From Leptodactylus fallax (Eukaryota > Chordata > Amphibia > Anura > Leptodactylidae), in the NCBI GenBank assembly GCA_947044405.1, contig CAMRHE010000067.1:5647501-5711500 (forward strand): a DNA stretch of 64,000 nucleotides. Direction: 5' to 3'. Of the stretch, positions 1 to 10,394 are shown in pieces. A model generated the notes under the pieces. That model was not told where the DNA came from. It worked only from the letters and a program-made list of their open reading frames with translations, and ran no database searches. Each line of letters starts with the position of its first letter. The stretch's first letter is position 1. The translations under genes and the position numbers were made by a program.

Positions 1-321
1 GTGGGAACAGTGTGCTTAAGAGGTGTCCATTCCAACAAATACCATCAAAGACCAATTGAAGTTGTAATGTGTGTCATCGGTGCAGGTAATAATTATTTCT
101 ATAATGTAGGGAACATAAAAAAAGAATTGGGTGTCAGCTGGAATAACTGTATACACACAACATGGAAGTCTCAGAGTGTGCAGGATTCACATGAATCTTT
201 TTATTGACTAATCTATCACAAAGTGATTGAGATAAATAGGGCAAATAGTTTTACATCAATTGGGTTGTACCATTAAGGACAGGGAATAAGTGTCTGATTG
301 CTGGAGGGCCCGACCACTAGG
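1..321. other. Unassigned flank
   Basis: No gene, repeat end or tandem structure was recognised here. A short open frame runs from the left edge to about 207 but shows no familiar motif and has no splice context I trust. Confidence 0.4.
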
Positions 322-536
322 ACCCCAGTGATCAGAACAGGGAACTGAAAGCCTCCTTGTGAATGGAATGCCAGTGCCCTTGCGTTACCAGCACTCCATT
401 CACTGTTATGGGGCTTCCGGGACTGTAATCTCCAGCAGTGCCCACAGCCCCATGGAAGTGAATGGAGCACTGATCATGCAAGCGCAAAGGCACTCCATTC
501 ACAAGGAGGCTTTTAGTCTCCTGATCACTGGGTTAT
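322..536. repeat. Foldback (palindromic) MITE-like repeat
   Basis: The left arm (CCCAGTGATCAG, then GCCTCCTTGTGAATGGA, then CTCCATTCACT) is matched by its reverse complement ending at CTGATCACTGGG near 536. The whole is an imperfect hairpin of about 215 bp. No coding capacity. Family and target duplication are not clear, so it is called only by its shape. Confidence 0.6.
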
Positions 537-785
537 TAGTGGCCCCTCCACACAGTATAATGTCCCATAGTGGCCCCAATGCAGTGTAATGTCCCTTAGT
601 GGCCCCTCCATACAGTATAATGTGCCATAGTGGCCCCCATGCAGTGGAATATCCTCTAGTGGCCTCTCCACACAGTATAATGTCCCATAGTGGCTCCTCT
701 TTACAGTGTAATGTCACATAGTGGCCCCCATGCAGTGTAATGTCCTTTAGTGGCCCCTCCACACAGTATAATGTGCCAGAGTATC
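537..785. repeat. 31-bp minisatellite, about 8 units
   Basis: Tandem units of about 31 bp built on AGTGGCCCCTCCAYACAGTA followed by TAATGTCCCAT. The same unit recurs at about 6445-6700 in this orientation and at 15640-15735 in the opposite orientation, so it is probably an internal part of a dispersed repeat. The open frames it creates on the minus strand are repeat artefacts. Confidence 0.85.
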
Positions 786-857
786 CCCTATGTTAATAAA
801 TTTAAAAAAAACATTCTAACAATATCGGGTTCAGCCAGTACTAATATACTCAGAGTA

Positions 858-1715
858 TAATGTGACACCACAATAACCTAAACCGGACTTAATGCACCTC
901 CAGCTACAAGACTGAAACCCAGCCGCAGTGTCTCACATCAATGACCAGAAAACTTTACAGGCGGCTCCTTCATACTTTCCTCCCTTGGTTATCAGTCCTG
1001 ATAGTGAATTTCCTGATTATGCTCATGGATTCCTTGTGCTCTCACCCTGGTGTATTTTCAATGGTAAATCTGTCCAATTATATTTTTCTATGGAGCATTT
1101 CTGCAAAATTCATGAAAGGTCATATTTGTATCCAGTTAACACCTGTTACCAACATCCTCAGGTAGGTCAAGTAGGATTGTGTCACATCCATGGTATAATG
1201 TTGGAGGGTCTGGAAATGAGGAGGGGACACTCATGACAACTTTACACTTGACCCACTAATGGTATTATAATGGGGCTGCTTTTACACATACATATATGTA
1301 GCAGGCAACAAGTGAACCTTAGTTCTGTGTCATGGTGCACTATCCCATTTGTGTGGGGCCGCTCTAATACATGTGATATGTAACTAGTGTAGGCACAGTC
1401 TGATCATTCATTAGTGTGCCACAATAGCTCATAGACCGCCTGCTCCATCTTTACATGGATGACTATGTGGCGGTTTTTGTCTCTGTGAATTATGGTAACT
1501 GTGTAATGAAATAATCGCAAAAGCAAAATGACACCGGACACTGATTTTATACATTTTATTAGCAATATGCAGAGGAGCCATTAATAATAACGGCTTGTGT
1601 TAGATCCTACTAAATGATAGGGGTTGTGGTTTCTATCTCAGGTCCATGGAATCTGAGCTCCTGTCATGGTCCATTTGACCATCCATAAATAAGGTCCTGA
1701 GATAAGGGCCCCAAC
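858..1715 (+). repeat. Dispersed repeat, arm A (inverted copy at 13714-14655)
   Basis: About 860 bp that matches 13714-14655 in reverse complement with small indels, for example GTGCCACAATAG, CCTGCTCCATCT and the GGGTCAAGTG/CACTTGACCC pair. The right copy carries three extra GTCCATGTACAGATGGAGCAG-like sub-repeats. Homology stops at 1715/13714, exactly where a hAT-type end begins in this copy. No coding sequence was recognised; the 102-residue open frame at 928-1236 is not preserved in the other copy. Confidence 0.8.
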
Positions 1716-2240
1716 CAGAGGTGTAGCTAGGGGTTCAGCCGAGGGGGGGCGAACACGTCCAAATGGGCCCCCAACTCAGGTATACCAACACTATCACTAT
1801 ACGGTGACCGTATAGTGGTAGATAGTGGTTCTACACAGGGCTGTGAAGTCCAGTTAGGTAAATACAGTACACAGGTAAATACAGGAACACTGTTGTGACT
1901 TACAGATGACGTCTCTGACGGTTTACATTTATCGTCTCTTCCATCTGGACCACCATGACCACTTCTACCAGCTGTGACTGTAAAGTTTGTAACACAGACA
2001 TCTTTGGCTCCTCACTTTTCCAGGCACCTGACCCACATTGTCCTCAACTACATAAAATCTCCATCCCGCTGATACCCCAATTATAAAATATATGATATAA
2101 AATCCCCTGGAAATGAATAATAACCCCATGTTCCTTTAATTTAATAATGCTCCTATGTGCCCCTCAATGAATAATTCCCCCTAATTAATAATGCCCTTTG
2201 TACCCCCTTAAATCAATGCCCGAGTGCCTCCTAAAATTAA
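1716..2240 (+). mobile_element. hAT-like element, left-end fragment (CAGAGGYGTAGCTAGGGG family)
   Basis: Begins CAGAGGTGTAGCTAGGGG and continues through the subterminal block shared with 18500-18990, 7860-8228 (reverse) and 11110-11513 (reverse). That block includes the palindrome CTATACGGTGACCGTATAG and the stretch ATCTTTGGCTCCTCACTTTT. It interrupts repeat arm A at GGGGCCCCAAC. The right end of this copy is not visible, so it is a truncated non-autonomous element. Classification as hAT follows from the CAGAG end and the full copy at 18500-20180. Confidence 0.65.
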
Positions 2241-2657
2241 TATTGCCCATTTCCCCTATTATTAATTATACCTTCTTATGTCTCCTTGTATAAATTATAC
2301 CCTCTTATATAAATGTCCTTCTGGATTAATAATGCCTATTAATAACCCCTTTGTATTAAAGACTACCTTTCACGTCCTCATACACATACGGTTTTCTATA
2401 CCACTAGAAAGCACTGTCGGCTTTCCTGTTATGTGCCCTGGTGGAGGAGATATCGGTGCCGAAACTAATCTCTCCCCACCATTAGAAGGGCGTTCCTGAT
2501 AGTCTAGTGTCATTGCTGGGCTGTGAGGAATGCCCCCCCCCAAGACTTGTACTGGGGGAGGGGGCCTTCCTCATAGCTCAGAGTCATCGCAGGGTGGTAA
2601 GGAACGCCCCCTCTGACAGTACAAGGCTATGTTAGAGTACTGTCTGGGGGCGGCAGA
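2241..2657. repeat. Degenerate TTAA-type MITE remnant
   Basis: Contains TTAAAGACTACCTTTCACGT near 2357 and two degenerate copies of a GTCATYGCWGGGYKGTRAGGAAYGCCCCC block around 2510-2620. The block resembles 53770-53880. No complete ends are visible. Probably decayed non-autonomous DNA transposon sequence. Confidence 0.4.
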
Positions 2658-2892
2658 CTTGAGAAGACTTTGCGTAAAGAACTTCTGTTCATTCAAAAGA
2701 AAGGAGAAAAACAAAATCAATAATTTCCTCTGATCTTCTGATTATTCTAGCCCCACCCCTGAGCCGCCCAGACCCACCCCTGAGCCGCCCAGCCCCACCC
2801 CTTAGCTGCCCAGCCCCACCCCTGAGCTGCCCAGCACCACCCTTGCACTTCCCAGCCACACCTCAGCTCTATTAGTAGCATTTACACTTAAT
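2658..2892 (+). repeat. Dispersed repeat, arm B, with GC-rich minisatellite
   Basis: CTTGAGAAGACTTTGCGTAA at 2658 through GTAGCATTTACACTT at 2892 matches 12413-12581 in reverse complement. Inside, 2753-2850 has about five units of a ~20-bp repeat (CCCACCCCTGAGCYGCCCAG), against about two in the other copy. The copies therefore differ by minisatellite expansion. Non-coding. Confidence 0.8.
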
Positions 2893-3099
2893 AAACTTAT
2901 TTCAGAATGGCTGCTAACACCCCGGGAATTTGTGGGATCTCTTTGCAGTTGAAAATCTCTCCTTAGAAAATCTAGGATTTTACTATAAGGTTTACTAAAG
3001 CAAAAGCTATGTGTTATTTTCCATGCAGCGCCTCTTCAGGAAAACTGGAGAATTTCTGCAATTACTGATACAAAAGGAACCTGATAAAGTAACCCCTGC

Positions 3100-4095
3100 C
3101 CCTTCGGGCTCCTCCATTCTCCTTGGAGCTCACATTTCGTTTTTCCCTCCCCACATTCCAAGAGCCATAACTTTTTCATTTTTCAGTTCACAGAGTCACA
3201 TGATGGCTTATTGTTTGCGAAACAAATTGTACTTTGAATGTCACTATTCAATATTCTGTGCAATGTACTGGGAAGCTGGAAAAAAATTCAGAATGAGATG
3301 CAATTGGAGAAAAACTGCATTTGTGCCAAATTCATATGGGTTTAATTTCTACAGTGTTCACTGTGTGGTAAAAATGACATGTTACCTGTATTCTGCAGGT
3401 CAGTACGAACACGGTGATACAACATTTATATAGTATTTGTAATGTTTTGAAACCTTTTAAAAAATTAAAAACTGTTTTAAATAGAAAAAAATTTTGCGTC
3501 GCCATATTGTGTCACCTGTAAGTTTTTCATATTTACATGTATGGAACTGGGTAAGGCGTCTTTTTATGTGGGACAACATGACGTTTTTATTGATACCATT
3601 TGGGGAAAGATCTGATGGTTTGATCACTTTTTTTAAAATTTTTTATAAGAGACAAAGTGTTGAAAAAAACGCTATTTGGCCATTTTGATTTTTTTTCCCC
3701 ACTACGTCGTTCACCGTATGGGATAAATATTTTAATATTTTAATAGTTCGGGCATTTTGGAGCGCGGGGATACCTAAAGTGTTTATGCTTACTTTTGTTT
3801 ATTTACTTTTATATCTGATCTAGGGAAAGGGGGGGTGATTTGAACTTTTGTGTTTTTTTTAATTTTTTCATACTTTTAAAAACTTTTTTTTTTATACTTT
3901 TACTTGTATGATCAGACTCCCTAGGGACCTTGCACCCACCGTGCAGGCACCGATCGCTGCTGTTAGCGGCGGGTCCTGGCTGTATTATACAGTCGGCACC
4001 CACGGTGTATGGAGAGCGCTCAGCTCCTGAGCGCTCTCCATACATCGTCATGCTACGTACGTACTATTACGGCCTGGGTCGTTAAGGGGTTAAAA
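3100..4095. repeat. Interspersed repeat, family unknown (copy also at 47820-48475)
   Basis: Marked by AGAGCCATAACTTTTTCATT, GAGGGCTTRTT-like, and CAATGTACTGGGAAGCTGGA plus an A-rich tract. It shares these in the same order with 47820-48475. Its right end includes TACGGCCTGGGTCGTTAAGG. The 140-residue open frame at 3011-3433 runs through it and is interrupted in the other copy, so I do not call it a gene. Superfamily not determined. Confidence 0.55.
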
Positions 4096-4103
4096 TGACC
4101 ACA

Positions 4104-4279
4104 TTAGGCTGCAATCACACATGATGTTTTGGCGCAGTTTTTGATGCAGTTTTTTGAGTCAAAGCCAGGAGTGGAATGGGAAAGATAAAGGAAGAACATA
4201 TACTTCTCCTATCTGCTGGATACTGGATTTGGCTAAAAAAAACTGTACCAAAAACGTGGCATGTGTGATTCCATCCTTA
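4104..4279. mobile_element. Harbinger-like MITE (TTA flanked)
   Basis: Inverted ends TTAGGCTGCAATCACACATG and CATGTGTGATTCCATCCTTA enclose about 170 bp, with inner arms GTTTTTTGAGTCAAAGCCAG and the reverse match TGGATTTGGCTAAAAAAAAC. The inner arms are shared with 59852-60063 and 63705-63850. A 3-bp TTA at each side fits PIF/Harbinger-type insertion. Its last bases are duplicated by the neighbouring hAT element. Confidence 0.65.
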
Positions 4280-4280
4280 C

Positions 4281-4721
4281 TAGAGATGGGCGAATCAACT
4301 CGTACCAAGATGGTACGAGCAAAATTATTTAGGTTAAATTATTATACTCTGGGTTCGCTTCAAACAGTCATAACGTCATGATACTCGGCATGCCTATGTC
4401 ACCGCTGAGGCCCAATCACAGGCCTGAGCAGAGACCCCGATGGATAACATCAGAGAAGACTGCCAGAAGCCGCCAGATGGAGGACACAGAGCACCGGACA
4501 CCGCGAGGAGGCCCAGAAGAGGTAATGGAAGGTGAGTATAAATGTTTTTGTCTCTTCCCCTGGGGGCTTCACCTATTATACTCTGGGGATGTGAAGAGAC
4601 CTCAGTGTATAACAGTTTCCCTTCCGGTTTCTATACAAACAAATTCAGACAGAACCAACCTGGGGGTTTGCTTCATCCAAACACAGACCGAAACAAATCT
4701 TTTGGGGTTCGCCCATCTTTA
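4281..4721. mobile_element. hAT MITE, TAGAGATG family, perfect 8-bp TSD
   Basis: Starts TAGAGATGGGCGAATCA and ends TTCGCCCATCTTTA. It is flanked by ATCCTTAC at 4273-4280 and again at 4722-4729, a perfect 8-bp duplication typical of hAT elements. Internal marks include TATTATACTCTGGG and the CAGGCCTGAGCAG / CCCAATCACAGG block seen in copies near 6770, 14870, 39282 and 60700. No coding capacity. Confidence 0.85.
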
Positions 4722-4771
4722 ATCCTTACCCAAGTATTACTATTATAATAAATGAGACATTCAGTCTAGGG

Positions 4772-5442
4772 CAGTAGTTCTCAACCTTTCTAATGCCGTG
4801 ACCCCGCAATACAGTTCCTCATGTTGCGGTGACCCCAAACCAAAAAATAATTTTGGTGGCTACTTCAAAACTGTAATTTTGCTACAGTTATGATTCGGAA
4901 TGTAAATACCTGATATGCATTATGGGGGGGGGGGCTGCTCACAGATACAGTAATAATGCCCGCGGTCAGACTCTGATCGCGGGCATTAGCTCCGGGACTC
5001 CGCTGTACAGCGGAGGCCTGGTTGCTATGGTGACCGCTCTGCAGCAGAGCGGCCACCATCATTGTAACAGACCCGGCATCCACGTAACGGCACGGCGGAT
5101 GCCGGGAGCTACATAGCGCGGGGCACCCTCTCAGGGCTGGACCCGCAGCATCGCTCCACTGGTCCGAAAAATACAGTAGTACTTTTACACGTAATGCCGA
5201 CAAGTACAACCTAAAGCAGGATGCACTTACTTCACTTAGGTTCCGGAAATCACGTCTGCGCATGCGCACAGGCATTCAGTTTGGAACGCACATCCATAAC
5301 GACGTGCGTTCCAGCTGAATAGCGCGACTTCTCAGCGGCTAAAGCCATCGGAAATATGTATTTTCCGATGGCTTTAGGCGACCCCTGTGTTTTGGTCATT
5401 CGACCCCCGCCGGGGTCGCGACCCACAGGTTGAGAACTGCTG
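4772..5442. mobile_element. SPIN-like non-autonomous hAT element, perfect TSD
   Basis: Left end CAGTAGTTCTCAACCTTTCT followed by AATGCCGTGACCCCGC; right end GGGTCGCGACCCACAGGTTG followed by AGAACTGCTG. GTCTAGGG occurs at both 4764-4771 and 5443-5450, a perfect 8-bp target duplication. A subterminal hairpin (ATTTTCCGATGGCTTTAG with its partner) sits at about 5338-5378. These ends match what I remember of SPIN (Space Invader) hAT elements, known for spread between distant vertebrates. The internal 4930-5330 segment is GC-rich and not recognised. No transposase is present. Confidence 0.85.
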
Positions 5443-5532
5443 GTCTAGGGGGAGCATTGAGGGGCGTTGTGTTATGTGATCATAGAGGAAGGTTAACTCC
5501 ATCTACACTGAATCCTAAATTCTCCCCAGCAT

Positions 5533-5812
5533 ATTGTTGACAGGCAATACAACCCCATTGATTTTAATGCTGCTGCAGGTAGTACAGCCCAACTGATTTC
5601 AATGCAGCTGACAGGCAGTACAGCCCCATTGATTTTAATATCGCTGACAAGCAGTACAGCTCCACTGATATTAATGCCACTAACAGGCAGTACAGCCCCA
5701 TTGTTTTTAATGCTGCTAACAGGCAGTACAGCCCCAGTGATTTTAATGTCGCTGACAGGCAGTACAGCCCCAATTATTTTAATGCCGCTGACAGGCAGTA
5801 CAGTCCCTTTTA
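5533..5812. repeat. 36-bp minisatellite, about 8 units
   Basis: Units of about 36 bp (CTGACAGGCAGTACAGCCCC followed by ATTGATTTTAATGYYG). It stays open in several frames on both strands because 36 is a multiple of three. It abuts repeat arm C and is nearly absent from the other copy of that repeat, which retains only one unit edge (GACTGTACTGTCAGC near 10908). Confidence 0.9.
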
Positions 5813-6285
5813 TTACTATAAAACTTACTGACCAGGTCCCTGATGTTTTTGTGAACTCAGTGTTACTCAACTACTTGCAAGAATCATTAAAATGAACATG
5901 GATGAACTGTATAATATCCATCGAGAAATTGATGGGACCATCACTGCCAGAGGCAATGAAATTAATGTATCAAAATGATATCCAAAGCAGAGATTCTGCC
6001 AAATAGAAGATTGACCCTATCTGTAGACAGTTGTTATGGGGTTTTTGCCCCTTGTCAGTAAGGGTAGGATACTGGGAAGGCTTTTTTCTCATTGAGTAGA
6101 CCCAATGAGAACTAATATCCCACTAAATGATGTCTAAAGAATCTTATCCAGCTAGTCAGTACCATGCTCTATAGCAGTGTTTTTCAACCTTTTCAAGCAA
6201 AGTACCCACTAATGAGAAAATGTCCTAACCCTAAAGTAGCGATCACTTATAAATGTTAATAAAATAAGGCTTCGTTTGAAGCCTT
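5790..6285 (+). repeat. Dispersed repeat, arm C (inverted copy at 10395-10925)
   Basis: Matches 10395-10925 in reverse complement over about 500 bp, with landmarks GATGAACTGTATAATATCCA, TCTCATTGAGTAGACCCAAT and CAGTGTTTTTCAACCTTTTC. No protein similarity was recognised. The CAGTGTTTTTCAACC stretch looks like a hAT end, but the homology continues across it in both copies, so it is internal here. Confidence 0.8.
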
Positions 6286-6299
6286 CACTAACAATTATG

Positions 6300-6700
6300 T
6301 AATGACCCCCTCAGTGCCCCCACACTCAGTAGAATGTCCACGTCAGTGCCCTCATACTCAGTATAATGGCCCAGTCAGTGCCCCACATGTAATATAATGG
6401 CCTCCACATGTAAAATAACCCCCACAGTGCCATAATTGCCCCCTGCAGAATAATGTCCCATAGTGGCCCCCATACAGTATAATTTCCCAAAGTGGCCCCT
6501 CCATATAGTATAATGTCCCATAGTGGCCCCTCTATACAGTATAGTCCCATAGTGACCCCTCCATGCAGCATAATGTCCCATAGTTGCTCCTCCATACAGT
6601 ATAATGTCCCATCGAAGCCTCTCCAGGAAGTATAATGTCCCATAGCGGCCCCCCATACAGCATAATGTCCCATAGCGTCCCCTCCAGACAGTATAAAGTT
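6300..6700. repeat. 31-bp minisatellite block with a satellite-like seed
   Basis: Units of the same 31-bp type as 537-785 run from about 6445 to 6700. Just before, at about 6380-6430, are CACATGTAATATAATGG and CCACAGTGCC. These are the reverse complement of the core of the 37-bp satellite at 15864-17790. The open frames here are repeat artefacts. Confidence 0.75.
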
Positions 6701-6769
6701 CCTACATCAATAAAATTAAATAATCCCACATTAATTTAATAATTTCATATTCAGACAATCCCAGCATTT

Positions 6770-7165
6770 TTCTGGGGTTCGGCTGAACCCGAAATTTTGG
6801 GCGTTCGTTTCCCACAAACTACAAATATATTCTGGGGTATTGTCAATCTCCAGAATATGATTAGCAGAGGCCCTGGGGAGGTGAATAAACAATGTTATTA
6901 TTGTGAAAATGACTGACAATGTTATTCACCTCCCATGGGCTCTGGTGCTACTCACCGCCCTCTAGAGATGATGTCAGCCTCAGCAGTCACATAGCGTAAT
7001 GATGCTATCACAGGCTTCAGCAGTCCCTGACATCATTTCTGGAGGCCGGAGAAGCACGGGGAGCTGGCCAGAACCAGGAGAGGTGAGTAACATTGTTTGT
7101 TGTGTTAAACTATCTGAATAGACCCCAGAGTATAATTGTAATTCGTGTGGATGAACCCCACAAAC
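6770..7165. mobile_element. TAGAGATG-family hAT MITE, end-less fragment
   Basis: Shows the inner marks of the family: TCTGGGGTTCGGCTGAACCC, GGGGAGGTGAATAA, CAGCAGTCACATAG, and the mirrored GGTGAGTAACATTG and GACCCCAGAGTATAAT. The TAGAGATG ends themselves are missing or decayed. Confidence 0.5.
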
Positions 7166-7257
7166 TACCATTAGGGGTGGTACCTCTCACCTTGTGTGTA
7201 ACCCCTGTGAAAAGTTGGACGAAACCCCAGAGGCACGTGTACCGTGCCTTGAGAGCC

Positions 7258-8228
7258 ACTGATTTATGTAAGGGGCCATTAGGGTGCATTATGCATATAA
7301 GCGGGTGTTTCTTTTATATAAGGGGTCATTATGGGGCATTCTGAATACAAGGGGGCATCAGTTATATAAGGAATCATTAGGGGGCAGTATGTATATTTAG
7401 GTGGAATCAGGGGCATAATATAAGTGGGCAATTAATTTAATTAAGGTAGCACTTGGGCTTTATTAAAGGGGTTTTCCATCTCCTTTTTATTGATGATCTA
7501 TCTTGAGGATAGATCATCAATAAGCTCCTCTTTATATCACACGCTGTTTGTTTATAGTGACCATGTAATGTAATTACAGTCTTGTCATATAGACGTATAT
7601 ATAGAGCGAGGCTGTAGTTACATTACATGGCCACTATGAAATGAATGATACTACGTAAACAGAGAAGGGCTCACGGAGCTTGCACAAGTGCCACGGTCCC
7701 TTAAAGCAGCTGATCAGTGAAGGTTCCGGGTGTTGGAACCCCACTGATTTTTTTTTATTGATGACCTGAAAATCTTTTAATTAAGAAACACATAGGGCAT
7801 TATTAATAGGGGGCACTATTTAAAGGTTGGTACACACGGACATTATTAATTTAAAGGTGCACTTAGGAGTGTCATTATGGGGGGTTATATCATATATTTT
7901 ATAATTGGGGGTAGCAGCAGGATGGGGGCTTTATGTGGGTCAGGTGTCTGGAAAAGTGAAGGACCAAAGATGCCTGTGTTACAAACTTTACAGAAACAAG
8001 TCACAGCTGGAAGAAGTGGTCATGGAGGTCTAGATGGAAGAGATGAGAAATGTGAACGATTAGTCAGAAACGTCACCTGTAAGTCACAAAATATTACTGC
8101 CTTATATTCACCTAAATTGTCTGCAGAGCCCTGTGTACTGCTGGTATCTACTACTTTATGATCACCTGAGTTGGGGGCCCACTTGGACGTGTTTGCCCCC
8201 CCCTGAGCTAAACCCCTAGCTATGCCTC
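7258..8228 (-). mobile_element. hAT-like element, CAGAGGYGTAGC family, minus orientation
   Basis: Reverse complement of 18500 to about 19790. It ends at CTAAACCCCTAGCTATGCCTC (8202-8222) and runs leftwards through ATAATTGGGGGTAGCAGCAG to the CATTAGGGGG/ATATAAGGGG repeats near 7260-7440. At 7463-7790 it carries a MITE (TTAAAGGGGTTTTCC, GATGATCTATC...GATAGATCATC hairpin). That MITE contains a further inverted pair, CCATGTAATGTAATTACAG and CTGTAGTTACATTACATGG. The other terminal repeat is not visible. No transposase. Confidence 0.65.
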
Positions 8229-8249
8229 TTCTCCTGCCCCATTCTATTT

Positions 8250-8522
8250 ATGGACACCAGGCTTTAAGTTAAATGGAGTGGAAGCAGCTGTGGTCCTATT
8301 GAAGTAATAGGAGCGGAGCTGCAGTTACCCGGCACCACCACTATATAGTGGACGGGGCTGCAGCTGTGGTTCTATAAATTCAATAAGAGCAGATTGCATA
8401 ATCTCCCCATCTACTGCAGCACCTTTGGAGGCTGCTCTGTGCAAGGTCAGGGTGTGGGACCCCCATAGATCAGATACTGATGAATTATGCTCTGGATAGG
8501 TCATCAGTATGAAACCCCTTTA
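8250..8522. mobile_element. MITE fragment, GATCAGATACTGAT family
   Basis: CATAGATCAGATACTGATGA, GGATAGGTCATCAGTATGAA and ACCCCTTTAA mark the right half of a palindromic MITE also seen near 36890-37270 and 56330-56760. The left terminal half is lost. Confidence 0.55.
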
Positions 8523-8844
8523 ACTAGTTCCAGACTGCCCATTGACTATATATGTCCACTCCTAACCCTGCAAGGACGTTCCAATAGGTCCATGCAAGGT
8601 TAGGCTGCTGCATGAAATTGTGAAACTGTAACATGGGAATGTCGGCTGTTACTATAACCAGACCTCCCATAGGGAAGACAGAGATGGTTTATTACCGCCC
8701 CTGCCTTCCTAATTGCTGTGTACACAGTGCTCAGTGATTGGGAGTCCATGACCACTGGGAGCCAGGGGGAAGGGGGGTACCCATTTCACAGTTTCTAGCC
8801 CTGTCCCAGGCAACACAACAGCATGTGTCACCTTCATAAAATTG
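8523..8844. other. Unassigned repeat-like spacer
   Basis: No gene or defined element end is visible. Phrases such as CTAGTTCCAGACTGCCCATT suggest decayed interspersed repeat, but no boundaries can be set. Confidence 0.3.
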
Positions 8845-8852
8845 ACCATAAC

Positions 8853-9259
8853 TAGAGATGATCGAATTTCTCAAAAGTTCGAGTCGCAGTTCGATTCGAA
8901 GTTCCAAAAAAATTTGCTTAGATCCGAATTACTTCGCGGCAAATAAACAGTTATTCCCGGCCTGCAGAGACCCGAGGTGGGCGGCAAAATGGCGGAAGCC
9001 CTTGGATGCCGCGGTCATGTTTTTTTCTCTCTCTCCAGCACGGACAACTTTTATTCATGTGGAAGGATCTGCTAACAAGCAAAGACACACCTACCCAATC
9101 ACATCACTAGAGAATATCTTGTGACCGTCTGATGTCACAAAGGTGCTTACTAAATATTCGTTACCACGAAGCATCAGGAAATCCGGAATCGTGGCGAATC
9201 GATGTTTCCTGAAATTTGGATCGAATTCCACTTATGCAGAATCAATTTGCTCATCTCTA
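8853..9259. mobile_element. hAT MITE, TAGAGATG family, perfect 8-bp TSD
   Basis: A 407-bp element starting TAGAGATGATCGAATTTCTC and ending GCTCATCTCTA, flanked by ACCATAAC at 8845-8852 and 9260-9267. It is the uninterrupted counterpart of the element at 32457-35159. Shared landmarks are GGCGGCAAAATGGCGGAAGC, TTTATTCATGTGGAAGG and GGAAATCCGGAATCGTGGCG. The 88-residue open frame across it is not a gene. Confidence 0.9.
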
Positions 9260-9267
9260 ACCATAAC

Positions 9268-9649
9268 CAAGAAAATTATTTAGAAAATTTTTTAGCAGCA
9301 CTTCATAAAAAAAGTGAAAACAGACACATTTCCCCTCCTTTTTCGCTTACATTTTTTTGGATATCAAAATTAAGAAAATCATTAATAAAAAGAAAAACAT
9401 TAAAAATAAAAAATAAAGCCCTATTTGTCATTTTAAAAAATTCAAAAATTAGTTTAATAACGCAAAGGAAAAGAATGTTATAGCCCTCAAAACCGCATGT
9501 ACGAAAACTCCTGAAAATGTGTCTGTGGGGTTTTTGTGGATATTGTCAGGTCATACAGTAGGTATCATGTTACTCAATTGTTATGTGCAGGAAATCAGGT
9601 ATATATTTAAATATATATATAGTGTGTACAGTTACAATAATACAAGTGT
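9268..9649. other. AT-rich spacer
   Basis: AT-rich with A-tracts and a short (TA)n near 9610. Nothing recognisable. A 93-residue lysine/isoleucine-rich open frame at 9202-9483 begins inside the MITE and looks like compositional chance. Confidence 0.4.
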
Positions 9650-10100
9650 CATGCTGTACTTTGTACTTTAGAATCTCAAGATTTAGGGCCCAGGGTTATC
9701 ATCTTAGATCATGTCGCCCATAATATCCAAAATACACTTGTAGCTACAGGGCCAAGTCTTGTATAAATTGCCTATTACATCTTTTGTCTTTTGCCACCTT
9801 ATTAGTGCTGGTCTTGGATTTCGTTATTAATGAAACAAAATATTTTTGGACTTCCCGGTAGAGAGCAGGTTATATTTTGCCAGGTCATATTAAACAACTG
9901 TCTTACAATTATCATATTGTGCTGAATTAAGCAGAATCAAGGTGAGGACAAAGCCCGAGCTTGGAGAATGTATGTCTGTTTAATTCGCCTCCATTTTATT
10001 CTTCCGGGAATGCTACAAATATTCGGCATATTAATAAATAAAGGCCATTACTAGGGGGTCTTATGACACTGAAATTAAAATTGTGGCTGTCCATGTAACC
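9650..10100. other. Single-copy block, candidate conserved non-coding element
   Basis: Unlike its surroundings it has no repeat landmarks found elsewhere in the window. It holds balanced-composition sequence with homeodomain-like TAAT/ATTA motifs (TTCGTTATTAATGAAAC, TTTAATTCGCC, CATATTAATAAATAAAGG). That composition suggests conserved non-coding DNA. This is inference only. Confidence 0.25.
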
Positions 10101-10394
10101 CAACGTCTGCTTAGACTTTAAAATGAGTGCAATCCTTCTTTTTAGCTCTCATATAAAGCTCATTATTACTTGTAGAGTTTGGCTTAAATGGAAATTCTCC
10201 AAAAACTGATAGGTAGCCATTTTGAATCAAAGGAATTTTTTTCTCCCAAAACTGGGACTTATTGGGCAAGCCCACATATACACTGTAGCAGATTTGATTC
10301 AGAATTCTCTGCAACTGAAATAAGTTCCTTACATCTGAATGGGGTTGTTTTCTGTGGTATGGGTTGAAACTATGGCAACTATGGCAATCCAAAC

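Noticed and set aside
928..1236. 102-residue open frame as a gene
   Set aside because: It lies in repeat arm A and is not preserved in the inverted copy at 13714-14655.
3011..3433. 140-residue open frame as a gene
   Set aside because: It runs through an interspersed repeat also present near 47820, where the frame is broken. No domain recognised.
5493..5895. Overlapping open frames on both strands (TGSTAPLILM repeats)
   Set aside because: The 36-bp minisatellite stays open in several frames because its period is divisible by three. Both strands being open shows it is compositional.
6175..6200. CAGTGTTTTTCAACC as a separate hAT terminus
   Set aside because: Both copies of repeat C (here and near 10494) continue across it with homologous sequence, so it is not an insertion edge in this window.
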